DNA of 64,000 nt from the NCBI RefSeq assembly GCF_006715485.1, contig NZ_VFNH01000005.1:186001-250000 (forward strand). The letters are read 5' to 3'. Below are positions 46,038-53,681 of this stretch, piece after piece (position 1 is the stretch's first letter; each line of letters opens with the position of its first letter). The position numbers and the translations under genes are program-made. The DNA comes from Herbaspirillum sp. SJZ107. GTDB lineage: Bacteria > Pseudomonadota > Gammaproteobacteria > Burkholderiales > Burkholderiaceae_D. The notes beneath the pieces were generated by a model. It worked only from the letters and a program-made list of their open reading frames with translations. It made no database searches and was not told where the DNA came from.

Positions 46038-47261
46038 ATGTTTAGTTTCTTCAAAAAGAAAAAGCCTGAAGCAGAGAGCGCGGCGCCGCTCGAGTCCGCC
46101 GCGCCCGCCGCCGAGCCGGCCGAGGCCGCGGAACAGCCGGGCTTCCTGAGCCGCCTGTTCGGCAACCGCGACGCCGTCCCGGTGCCGGTGCCCGAAGCTG
46201 TGCCGGAAGTGCCGCCCGAGCCGGAATCGCCGCCGGCGCGCGACGCCACCAACGTCGACCCGATCGCCGCAAAGATCGCCCAGGACGCCGCTGCTCTCAG
46301 CAACGCCTACGAAGGCCAGCTGTTCCCCGAGACCGCCGAGCGGCCGGGCAACGAGGCGGAAAAGAAAAAATCCTGGATGACGCGCCTGAAGGCGGGCCTG
46401 GCCAAGACCTCGAACAACCTGTCGCTGCTGTTCGTCGGCGCGCGCATCGACGAAGACCTGTACGAAGAGCTGGAATCGGCGCTGCTGATGTCGGACGCCG
46501 GCATGGATGCCACCCAGTACCTGCTGGACAACCTGCGCCGCAAGGTCAAGGAAGACAAGTTGCTGGACCCCGCCGCCGTCAAGGGCGCGCTGAAGGAACT
46601 CCTGGTCGACCTGATGCGTCCGCTCGAAAAGCCGCTGGAACTGGGCCGCCACGAGCCGCTGGTGATGATGATCGCGGGCGTCAACGGCGCCGGCAAGACC
46701 ACCACCATCGGCAAGCTGGCCAAGCACATGCAAAGCTTCGAGCAGTCGGTGCTGCTGGCCGCCGGCGACACCTTCCGCGCCGCCGCCCGCGAGCAGCTGA
46801 TGGTCTGGGGGCAGCGCAACAACGTCACCGTGATTTCGCAGCAGTCGGGCGATCCGGCCGCGGTCGCCTTCGATGCGGTGCAGTCGGGCAAGGCGCGCGG
46901 CGTCGACGTCGTCATGGTCGACACCGCCGGCCGCCTGCCGACCCAGCTGCACCTGATGGAAGAGTTGAAGAAGATCAAGCGCGTCATCGGCAAGGGTATG
47001 GAAGACGCCCCGCACGAGGTGCTACTGGTGATCGACGGCAACACCGGCCAGAACGCGCTGGCGCAAGTGAAAGCCTTCGACGATGCGCTGCAGCTGACCG
47101 GCCTCGTGATCACCAAGCTGGACGGCACCGCCAAGGGCGGCATCCTGGCCGCGATCGCGCGCACCCGTCCGGTGCCGGTGTACTTCATCGGCGTCGGCGA
47201 GAAGCTGGAGGACCTGCAGCCCTTCAGCGCCGACGAATTCGCCGAGGCGCTGCTGGGGTAA
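46038..47261 (+). CDS. ftsY: Signal recognition particle receptor FtsY
   Basis: 407 residues from ATG 46038 (MFSFFKKKKPEAESAAPLES). A basic membrane-contact start is followed by an acidic Pro/Glu-rich A domain (about residues 9-110), then the N domain and the SRP-type GTPase: P-loop GVNGAGKTTTIGKLA, GDTFRAAAREQL, VDTAGRLPTQLHLM, and TKLDGTAKGG. FtsY docks ribosome-SRP complexes to the Sec translocon. ftsE follows after 8 bp. Confidence 0.97.
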   Translation: MFSFFKKKKPEAESAAPLESAAPAAEPAEAAEQPGFLSRLFGNRDAVPVPVPEAVPEVPPEPESPPARDATNVDPIAAKIAQDAAALSNAYEGQLFPETAERPGNEAEKKKSWMTRLKAGLAKTSNNLSLLFVGARIDEDLYEELESALLMSDAGMDATQYLLDNLRRKVKEDKLLDPAAVKGALKELLVDLMRPLEKPLELGRHEPLVMMIAGVNGAGKTTTIGKLAKHMQSFEQSVLLAAGDTFRAAAREQLMVWGQRNNVTVISQQSGDPAAVAFDAVQSGKARGVDVVMVDTAGRLPTQLHLMEELKKIKRVIGKGMEDAPHEVLLVIDGNTGQNALAQVKAFDDALQLTGLVITKLDGTAKGGILAAIARTRPVPVYFIGVGEKLEDLQPFSADEFAEALLG

Positions 47262-47269
47262 GCTCGAGA

Positions 47270-47938
47270 ATGATTGAATTCCTGTCCGTCTCCAAGAAAT
47301 ATTCGGCCGACGCCCTGGCCCTGTCCGACGTCACGCTGAACATCGCCAGGGGCGAGCTGGTCTATCTGGCCGGCCCGTCCGGCGCGGGTAAATCGACCCT
47401 GATGAAGATGGTGGCCGCGATCGAGCGCCCGACCTCGGGCCGCGTGACCGTCAACGGCCAGGACATCGGCAAGCTGAAAAAGGCCGGTGTGCCCTTCCTG
47501 CGGCGCAACCTGGGCCTGATCTTCCAGCACCAGCGCCTGCTCAACGACCGCAACCTGCTGGCCAACGTGATGCTGCCGCTGATCGTCACCGGCGCGCCCA
47601 AGGCGCAGGCGGCGGAACGCGCGCGTGCTGCCCTGGACAAGGTCGGCCTGTTAGAGCGCGCCCGGGCGCTGCCAATGGAACTGTCGGGCGGCGAACAGCA
47701 GCGCGTGGCAATCGCGCGCGCGATCGTCAACCGCCCGCAGATCATCCTGGCCGACGAGCCCACCGCCAACCTCGACCGCGCCGCGGCCGACAAGGTGATC
47801 GACGCCCTGCACGCCTTTCACTCTGCCGGCGTGACCTGCGTGATCTCGAGCCATGACGAGCAGATCCTCGACAGCGGCGCGCGCGTGATCCGCCTCGAGC
47901 ATGGCCACGTGATGGACGGCATCGGAGGTGGTGCATGA
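47270..47938 (+). CDS. ftsE: Cell division ATP-binding protein FtsE
   Basis: 222 residues. ABC ATPase: Walker A GPSGAGKSTL (about 36-45), Q-loop FQHQRLL, signature LSGGEQQRVAIARAI, Walker B IILADEPTANLD and H-loop SSHD. With FtsX it controls murein hydrolases at the septum. Overlaps ftsX by four bases. Confidence 0.97.
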   Translation: MIEFLSVSKKYSADALALSDVTLNIARGELVYLAGPSGAGKSTLMKMVAAIERPTSGRVTVNGQDIGKLKKAGVPFLRRNLGLIFQHQRLLNDRNLLANVMLPLIVTGAPKAQAAERARAALDKVGLLERARALPMELSGGEQQRVAIARAIVNRPQIILADEPTANLDRAAADKVIDALHAFHSAGVTCVISSHDEQILDSGARVIRLEHGHVMDGIGGGA

Positions 47939-48861
47939 ACATCTGGTTCCGCCAGCATCGCTTCGCCTTCGTCGCGGCGCTCGCCACCGTGCGCAAGTCG
48001 CCCGGCAGTTTCCTGTTCAACGTGCTGGTGGTGGCGGTGGCGCTGGCCCTGCCCTTTGCCGGCGTGACCCTGCTCGACAACGTGCGTCCGCTGTCCGAAC
48101 AGCTGGCGGTCGATCCCGAGATCAGCCTGTTCATGAAGCCCGGCGTGCCGCGCGAAGATGCCCAGGCACTGGCGCCGCAGCTGCAGCAGCTGCTGGCAGG
48201 CAACCATGCGAAGATCAGCTTCGTGCCGCGCGAACAGGCACTGGACACGCTAAAGGAAAAGAGCGGCCTGGACGACGTCATCGACACACTGGGCGACAAT
48301 CCCTTGCCCGACAGCTACGTGATGAAGCTGGACGGTTTTGCCGCAACCAGTACCGCCGAGGCGGCGCGCGTCGACCTGCTGGCCGACCACATGCGCCAGT
48401 TGCCGGGCGTCGATTCGGTGCAGGTCGATTCGGCCTGGGTCAAGCGCCTGGCCGCCCTGCTCGGCGTGCTGCGCCTGGCGCTGCTGCTGCTGGCCCTGAC
48501 GCTGGGCGTGGTGGTGATCGCGGTGGTATTCAACACCGTCCGCCTGCAGGTGCTGACCCAGCGCGAAGAGATCGCGGTCTCGAAGCTGCTCGGCGCCACC
48601 GACAATTTCATCCACCGCCCGTTCTACTACACCGGCGCCCTGCTTGGCGTCTGTGCCGGCGCCGTGGCCCTGGGTGCGGTGGCGCTGGCGCTGCGCCCGC
48701 TCAACACGGCGGTCGGCGAGTTTGCGCGCCTGTACGCGTCGGACTTCCAGCTGACGGCGCTGCCGGCGCTGGGCATCGTCGGCTTGCTGGCGATCAGCGC
48801 CGCACTGGGACTGGTCGGAGCGATGCTGTCGGTACAGCGCCACCTTGCACGCCTGAAATAA
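47935..48861 (+). CDS. ftsX: Cell division membrane protein FtsX
   Basis: 308 residues with four membrane helices (one near residue 30, then three between about 175 and 305) and a large periplasmic loop between the first two (VDPEISLFMKPGVP...QEDAQ-like). RLQVLTQREEIAVSKLLGATDNFI is the conserved cytoplasmic coupling segment next to FtsE. Start ATG overlaps the ftsE stop (ATGA). Confidence 0.96.
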   Translation: MNIWFRQHRFAFVAALATVRKSPGSFLFNVLVVAVALALPFAGVTLLDNVRPLSEQLAVDPEISLFMKPGVPREDAQALAPQLQQLLAGNHAKISFVPREQALDTLKEKSGLDDVIDTLGDNPLPDSYVMKLDGFAATSTAEAARVDLLADHMRQLPGVDSVQVDSAWVKRLAALLGVLRLALLLLALTLGVVVIAVVFNTVRLQVLTQREEIAVSKLLGATDNFIHRPFYYTGALLGVCAGAVALGAVALALRPLNTAVGEFARLYASDFQLTALPALGIVGLLAISAALGLVGAMLSVQRHLARLK

Positions 48862-49157
48862 CGCTTCCTGCAAGCTCGGCCGAGCTTGCTCTTCTGCTAA
48901 CTCGTCCGCTGCTGGCCAGTCAAACCTGCGGCGGACGCGAGGCATCCGCCTACACCCCTAAGTGCGCCATCCAACAGAACGCCAAGCACTGGTCGCCTAA
49001 CCTGTCTTCAACGGAATTCAAACGATATATGGGTCACGTTTGAGTTAAATCAACTGCACCGCTCAACTCTGCCCTACAGTTGAAACGCACCTCAATTAGA
49101 TTCCTAAAAGCAACACTTTAGTGAAACTTAAAGGCGTCATCGGGAACATGGAGGCTT

Positions 49158-49184
49158 CTAGCACTCACTTCAAGAGAGTGCTAA
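49158..49184 (+). promoter_or_regulatory. CIRCE operator (HrcA binding site) upstream of rpoH
   Basis: CTAGCACTC, nine bases, GAGTGCTAA. This matches the CIRCE consensus TTAGCACTC-N9-GAGTGCTAA at 17 of 18 positions, with the exact spacer. A -10-like TAATAT (49182-49187) overlaps its right arm, so bound HrcA would block the promoter. The rpoH start is 140 bp downstream. Confidence 0.93.
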
Positions 49185-49245
49185 TATAGTGTCCGTACAT
49201 GACGTTTGGTGGCTCGATAGCACAACGTCTCGCATCCCGTAACAA

Positions 49246-49281
49246 GCCATACTGTTACGCCTTCGGGGTACGGTGTATGGC
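49246..49281 (+). promoter_or_regulatory. Hairpin with UUCG loop in the rpoH leader
   Basis: GCCATAC at 49246-49252 pairs with GTATGGC at 49275-49281, and the inner part closes as GCC-UUCG-GGG with a few mismatches. It lies in the predicted leader, 30 bases before the ribosome site at 49311-49316. It could affect leader stability or rpoH translation; it does not itself cover the ribosome site. Confidence 0.5.
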
Positions 49282-49323
49282 AGATTGATGATGCAGTACA
49301 GCTCACTCTAAAGGGAAATGACT

Positions 49324-50214
49324 ATGTCCGCACAATCCGCATTGGTTCCTGCTGGCAGCCGTGCTCTGGGACTCGGTTTTAACGGCAACCTCGGCAATAT
49401 CGACGCTTACATCTCGGCGGTGAACCGTCTGCCAATGCTGACCCATGAGGAAGAGGTCTCGCTGGCCAAAAGTCTGCGCGATGCCAATGATCTGGATGCC
49501 GCGCAGAAGCTGGTGATGTCTCACCTGCGCCTGGTGGTGTCGATCGCGCGCGGCTACCTGGGCTACGGCCTCCCGCACGCCGACCTGATCCAGGAAGGCA
49601 ACATCGGCCTGATGAAAGCAGTCAAACGTTTCGATCCGAACCAGGGCGTGCGCCTCGTGTCTTACGCGATGCACTGGATCAAGGCCGAGATGCACGAATA
49701 CATCTTGAAGAACTGGCGCCTGGTGAAGGTCGCGACGACCAAGGCACAGCGTAAACTGTTCTTCAACCTGCGCAGCAACAAGCAGGGCCTCGACGCCATG
49801 TCGCCGCAGCAAGTTGCCGACCTGGCCAAGATGCTCGACGTGAAGCGCGAAGAAGTGGTCGAAATGGAAACCCGCCTGTCGGGCCGCGACATCGCGCTGG
49901 AAGCGCCGACCGACGACGAAGACGACAAGTTCTCGCCGATCGCCTACCTGTCGTCGGACCAGCAGGAACCGACCAAGGTGCTCGAAGCCGAAGAGGTGGT
50001 GCGCCTGCAGTCGGAAGGCCTGGAAACGGCACTGGGTAAACTGGATCCGCGTTCGCGCCGCATCGTGGAAGCACGCTGGCTCGCCAACGACGACGGTTCC
50101 GGTGCAACCCTGCACACGCTGGCCGAAGAGTTCGGCGTGTCGGCCGAGCGTATCCGCCAGATCGAGACCGCCGCGCTGAAAAAGATGAAAACGGCCCTCG
50201 CCGCTTACGTCTGA
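49324..50214 (+). CDS. rpoH: RNA polymerase heat-shock sigma factor (sigma-32)
   Basis: 296 residues. Region 2 shows LVMSHLRLVVSIARGYLGYGLPHADLIQEGNIGLMKAV and the -10 reader HWIKAEMHEYILKNW; the RpoH box AQRKLFFNLR, diagnostic of sigma-32, follows; region 4 ends with LAEEFGVSAERIRQIETAALKKMK. AAGGGA (49311-49316) is seven bases before ATG 49324 but one base before ATG 49318, so the second Met is the likely start. It directs transcription of chaperone and protease genes. Position after ftsYEX matches E. coli. Confidence 0.97.
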   Translation: MSAQSALVPAGSRALGLGFNGNLGNIDAYISAVNRLPMLTHEEEVSLAKSLRDANDLDAAQKLVMSHLRLVVSIARGYLGYGLPHADLIQEGNIGLMKAVKRFDPNQGVRLVSYAMHWIKAEMHEYILKNWRLVKVATTKAQRKLFFNLRSNKQGLDAMSPQQVADLAKMLDVKREEVVEMETRLSGRDIALEAPTDDEDDKFSPIAYLSSDQQEPTKVLEAEEVVRLQSEGLETALGKLDPRSRRIVEARWLANDDGSGATLHTLAEEFGVSAERIRQIETAALKKMKTALAAYV

Positions 50215-50235
50215 CCCGGCTCCGCAGCAAGCAAG

Positions 50236-50264
50236 AAGGCACCCAAGGGTGCCTTTTATTTTTT
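50236..50264 (+). terminator. Rho-independent terminator after rpoH
   Basis: AAGGCACCC pairs with GGGTGCCTT around a two-base centre, followed by TTATTTTTT. It ends rpoH just before the convergent hydrolase gene, whose stop codon lies at the end of the T-tract. Confidence 0.92.
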
Positions 50265-51148
50265 CAGGCCAGCTTGTCCTTGAAGAAGGCGACGGTGCGG
50301 CTCCAGGCCAGCTTGGCGGCGGCTTCGTCGTAGCGCGGCGTGGTGTCGTTGTTGAAGCCGTGCTCGGTCCCTGCGTAGACGAAGTGCTGGTAGGCGATGT
50401 TGCTGGCCTTCAGCGCGGCTTCGTAGGCGGGCCAGCCGGCCAGGATGCGCTCGTCCTTGGCGGCGTCGTGGATCAGCAGCGGCGCCTTGATGCGCGGGAC
50501 GTCGGCCGCGGCCGGCTGGGCGCCGTAGAACGGCACTGCGGCCGCCAGCGCCGGTAGTTGGGTGGCCAGGTAGTTGGCCATGCCGCCGCCCCAGCAGAAA
50601 CCGACCACGCCGACCTTGCCCGTGGCTTGAGGCAATTTACTCAGCATGTCAAAGGCGGCCACGAAATCGGCACGGGTCTTGGCCTGGTCCAGTTTCGGGA
50701 ACAGCGCGCGCGCCTTGTCCTCGTCGCCTGGATAGCCTCCTAATGGAAACAGCGCATCCGGCGCAAAGGCGATGAAACCCTCGAGCGCCAGGCGGCGCGT
50801 GACGTCCTCGATGTGCGGGTTCAGGCCGCGGTTCTCGTGCACCACCAGCACTGCGGGCAACTTGCCCTTGGCCTCCGCCGGCATGGCCAGGTAGCCGCGC
50901 AGCTTGCCGTAGCCCTGCGGCGACGGGTATTCCTGGTAGCTGGTCTTCAGGCGCGCGTCAAGCGGCGCCACCAGCGGCGCCGCGAACGAAGGCGACAATT
51001 GCGCCAGCAGGGTGGCGGCGGTGGCGCCGCCGACGGCGTAGCGGCCGGCGCGCGACAGGAAATCGCGGCGCGACAATTGGCCGTGCACATAGCCGTCGAA
51101 AAGTTTCAGGACTTCGGGGTCGAAGTCGTCTGCAGTCAGTCGGGTCAT
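50264..51148 (-). CDS. Dienelactone-hydrolase-family protein with Tat signal
   Basis: 294 residues. The N terminus holds a twin-arginine motif (LSRRDFLSRA) and a hydrophobic stretch ending near AAP, so Tat export is likely. The alpha/beta-hydrolase part has the DLH triad: nucleophile Cys185 in GFCWGGG, Asp232 in HDAAKDERI and His263 in TEHGFNN. YGKLRGYLAMP and VHENRGLNPHIEDV also fit. Substrate unknown; carboxymethylenebutenolidase-like proteins of this exported type are common in proteobacteria. Confidence 0.9.
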   Translation of the reverse strand: MTRLTADDFDPEVLKLFDGYVHGQLSRRDFLSRAGRYAVGGATAATLLAQLSPSFAAPLVAPLDARLKTSYQEYPSPQGYGKLRGYLAMPAEAKGKLPAVLVVHENRGLNPHIEDVTRRLALEGFIAFAPDALFPLGGYPGDEDKARALFPKLDQAKTRADFVAAFDMLSKLPQATGKVGVVGFCWGGGMANYLATQLPALAAAVPFYGAQPAAADVPRIKAPLLIHDAAKDERILAGWPAYEAALKASNIAYQHFVYAGTEHGFNNDTTPRYDEAAAKLAWSRTVAFFKDKLA

Positions 51149-51185
51149 CGTGGGCTCCGTTGTTTGTTCGACAGCATACGCTCTC

Positions 51186-51236
51186 TTGCCGGGTCAGGCC
51201 ATCCTGATCTAATATAGTTAGGTAGCCTACCTAACT
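51186..51236 (+). promoter_or_regulatory. MarR-regulated promoter with perfect 21 bp dyad
   Basis: TTGCCG (51186-51191), an 18 bp spacer and TAATAT (51210-51215) form a promoter; directly behind it AGTTAGGTAG-C-CTACCTAACT (51216-51236) is a perfect inverted repeat with ten-base arms. The MarR gene starts 8 bp downstream, so this is the likely autoregulatory operator. Confidence 0.8.
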
Positions 51237-51243
51237 CATACAT

Positions 51244-51690
51244 ATGATCACCAACCCGGACCCCGCGCAGCTCTCCGAAGACCTGCGCAGCGCCTTGAAA
51301 GGCCTGATGCGCGCCATGCGCCGCGACGCCGAGCGCCAGGACAGCGGCCTGTCGCTGCTGCAAACGATGCTGCTGCACAGCGTCGGCGAGCGTCCCGGCA
51401 TCGGCGTGGCCGAACTGGCGCGCATGCAGCAGGTGCGCAACCCGACCATGAGCGCCCAGGTCAAGGCACTGGAACAGGCCGGCCTGCTGGCGCGCGCTGC
51501 GCCCGATTCCCAGGACCGGCGCCGCAGCGGCCTCCAGCTTACCCAGGAGGGCCAGGACCGTCTCGACCAGATGCATGCCCAGCGCATGGACTGGCTGTCG
51601 CAGCGCGTCGCCCGCCTTTCTCCGGACCAGATGCGGCAGCTCGCCGCCGCCATCGAACCGCTCACCCTCATCGCCAACACCCAGCCATGA
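51244..51690 (+). CDS. MarR-family transcriptional regulator
   Basis: 148 residues. Winged-helix core: LSLLQTMLLHSVGERPGIGVAELARMQQV with recognition helix NPTMSAQVKALEQAGLL and the wing DSQDRRRSGLQLT (D-x-R-R). Its stop overlaps the start of the DHA2 pump gene (ATGA), so it almost certainly controls that pump and itself, as MarR/EmrR-type repressors do. The ligand is unknown. Confidence 0.92.
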   Translation: MITNPDPAQLSEDLRSALKGLMRAMRRDAERQDSGLSLLQTMLLHSVGERPGIGVAELARMQQVRNPTMSAQVKALEQAGLLARAAPDSQDRRRSGLQLTQEGQDRLDQMHAQRMDWLSQRVARLSPDQMRQLAAAIEPLTLIANTQP

Positions 51691-53165
51691 CACAGAACGC
51701 GCAACTCGACACCCCCGCCGTCCCGGTCACCGAGCGCGAAATCCGCGCCGTCTACTTCGCCCTGATGGCCGTGCTCGGCCTCGGCGCGCTCGACCAGAGC
51801 ATCGTCGCCACCGCCCTGCCCCGCATCGTCGGCGACCTCGGCGGCATGGCCCATTTGTCCTGGGTCGTGACCGCCTACGTGCTGGCCTCGACCGCCACCA
51901 TGCCGCTGTACGGCAAGCTGGCCGACCAGTACGGCCGGCGGCCGATGATCTTCACCGCGCTGGCTACCTTCCTGGTGGGCTCGGTGCTGTGCGGCCTGGC
52001 CCAGGACATGACGCAGCTGATCGTGTTCCGCGCGATCCAGGGCCTCGGCTCGGGCGGCTTCATGCCGCTGGCCCAGATCATCATCGGCGACCTGGTGCCG
52101 CCGCAGGAGCGCGCCAAGCGCCAGGGCTCGATCGCGATCGTGTTCGCGATCACCAGCATCCTGGGGCCGGTGCTGGGCGGCGTGATGACCGATCTGCTGT
52201 CCTGGCACTGGATCTTCTTCATCAACCTCCCGGTCGGCGCCTTCGCGTTCTGGTCGATCGCGCGTTCGCTGAGAAAGCCGGTGCGCACCCATGCGCAGCG
52301 CATCGATTACTTGGGCTCGGTCCTGCTGACCGGCACCATCGTCTCGCTGCTGCTGGTGCTGGCACTGGGCGGCACCGAATGGCCGTGGGACGCGCCCCAG
52401 ATCAAGGTCTGCGCCGCCCTCGCCGTGGTGCTGGGCACCTGGCTGGTGTTCCACCTGCGCCGCGCGGCCGAGCCGGTGCTGCCGCCCGACCTGTTCGCCA
52501 ACCGCGTGTTCAACATCGCCAGCCTGGTGATGGCGCTGACCTTCATGGGCCTGATGGGCGCCAGCGTGTTCTTCCCGCTGTTCTTCCAGCTGGTCATGAA
52601 CAGCAGCCCGGCCCATTCCGGCATGCTGACCGTGCCGATGATGGTCGGGATGATCATCGCCTCCACCCTCAACGGCAGGGTGCTGGCGAAATCCAACAAG
52701 TACAAACAGGTGCAGATCGGGGGCCTGGTGGTGGCGGTGCTCTCGTTCGGCCTGCTGGCATGGGGCATGGACAGCGGCCAGGGCTACCCGGTGATCGAAC
52801 CGGCGATCTTCATGCTGGGCGCCGGCCTCGGCCTGGTGATGCCGAACATGACCATCGTGGTGCAGTATGCGCTGCCCCCGGCGCGGCGCGGCGTCGGCAC
52901 CGCGATGCTGACCTTCTTCCGGTCGCTCGGCGGCCTGCTGGGCGTGACCGGCTCGGGCGCGATTTTGGCGCACCAGCTGCATGCGCACGGCATCGCGGCG
53001 GCAGCCAGCGCCGGCACCGGCGTGACGCTCGATCCGGCCATGCAGGCGGTCTACCGCCATGCGATCGCCAACATCTTCGGCGCCGGCACCGTGATCGTGC
53101 TGGTGGGCCTGGTGGCGCTGCTGTTCCTGCCCGAGGTAAAACTGCCGCCGTCCGAAAAGAAATAA
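51687..53165 (+). CDS. MFS multidrug efflux transporter, DHA2 (14-helix) type
   Basis: 492 residues with about 14 hydrophobic segments. DHA2 motifs: D1-like LDQSIVATALPRIVGDLGG in helix 1, motif A GKLADQYGRRPMI, LQGLGSGGFMPLAQIIIGD and motif C with GPVLGGVMTDLLSWHWIFFINLPVG. EmrB/QacA-like drug/proton antiporter; no EmrA-type adaptor gene is next to it. Co-transcribed with marR. Confidence 0.92.
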   Translation: MTQNAQLDTPAVPVTEREIRAVYFALMAVLGLGALDQSIVATALPRIVGDLGGMAHLSWVVTAYVLASTATMPLYGKLADQYGRRPMIFTALATFLVGSVLCGLAQDMTQLIVFRAIQGLGSGGFMPLAQIIIGDLVPPQERAKRQGSIAIVFAITSILGPVLGGVMTDLLSWHWIFFINLPVGAFAFWSIARSLRKPVRTHAQRIDYLGSVLLTGTIVSLLLVLALGGTEWPWDAPQIKVCAALAVVLGTWLVFHLRRAAEPVLPPDLFANRVFNIASLVMALTFMGLMGASVFFPLFFQLVMNSSPAHSGMLTVPMMVGMIIASTLNGRVLAKSNKYKQVQIGGLVVAVLSFGLLAWGMDSGQGYPVIEPAIFMLGAGLGLVMPNMTIVVQYALPPARRGVGTAMLTFFRSLGGLLGVTGSGAILAHQLHAHGIAAAASAGTGVTLDPAMQAVYRHAIANIFGAGTVIVLVGLVALLFLPEVKLPPSEKK

Positions 53166-53207
53166 GCCGTCCAGCCGGATGCCGGGCCGGCTGACGACTT
53201 TGCTATC

Positions 53208-53681
53208 ATGAACGGACGCAATCATATGGATGGTCCGATGACGCCGTACCGGTTTTTAGCGCAGGGTTGGATGCAGATGCTGGGCGCCGCCGCCGTGCTG
53301 GCCCTGGCCGGCTGCGCGGCGGCGCCGGTCCACGATGCCACCTACGTGCTGCAGCCACGCGAGAGTCTCGACCTGGCGCGCGGCGTGACGCTGACCTACG
53401 ACAGCTTCAGCGACAGCCGCTGTCCCGCCAACGTGCGCTGCATCTGGGCCGGCCGCCTGGCCTTCCGCTTCATCCTGCAAGACCGCGACGGCAGCGAAGA
53501 ATTCACCCTCGGTCCCGACCAGCCGGTCGCCACGCCGGCCGCCCTGCACGGCGCGCAGGTCGCCCTCGACCTCGGCAGCGTCCCGGCGGCGCGCGCCGGC
53601 TCGGCCAGGACGGCCGACCTGATGCCGGTGACGCTGAAAATCACTGCCCCGACGAATCCCCACTCACCTCCCCGCCCATGA
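53208..53681 (+). CDS. Putative lipoprotein
   Basis: 157 residues if it starts at 53208; Mets at 53226 and 53238 are alternatives. A signal sequence ends in the lipobox LALAGCAAAP, so it should be lipidated. The mature part has a SRCPANVRCIWAGRLAFRF segment with two cysteines, seen in small exported proteins of unknown role. Its stop overlaps the ggt start (ATGA), so both are probably expressed together. Confidence 0.75.
   Translation: MNGRNHMDGPMTPYRFLAQGWMQMLGAAAVLALAGCAAAPVHDATYVLQPRESLDLARGVTLTYDSFSDSRCPANVRCIWAGRLAFRFILQDRDGSEEFTLGPDQPVATPAALHGAQVALDLGSVPAARAGSARTADLMPVTLKITAPTNPHSPPRP

Larger units (their letters stand above)
48862..49323 (+). other. 462 bp ftsX-rpoH intergenic region
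   Basis: A 20 bp perfect palindrome (48870-48889, GCAAGCTCGGCCGAGCTTGC) right after ftsX could be a weak terminator hairpin. From about 49050 the region becomes AT-richer and holds the CIRCE-bearing rpoH promoter and leader, listed separately. No additional gene is supported; a frame running out of ftsX to 49043 is a shadow. Confidence 0.5.

Noticed and set aside
47928..49043. A 371-codon plus-strand frame over ftsX
   Set aside because: It is out of frame with ftsX, which has full family features; the translation is Arg/Gly/Ala-rich.
49318..49323. First ATG of rpoH as start
   Set aside because: The ribosome site AAGGGA is only one base before it, but seven bases before the second ATG.
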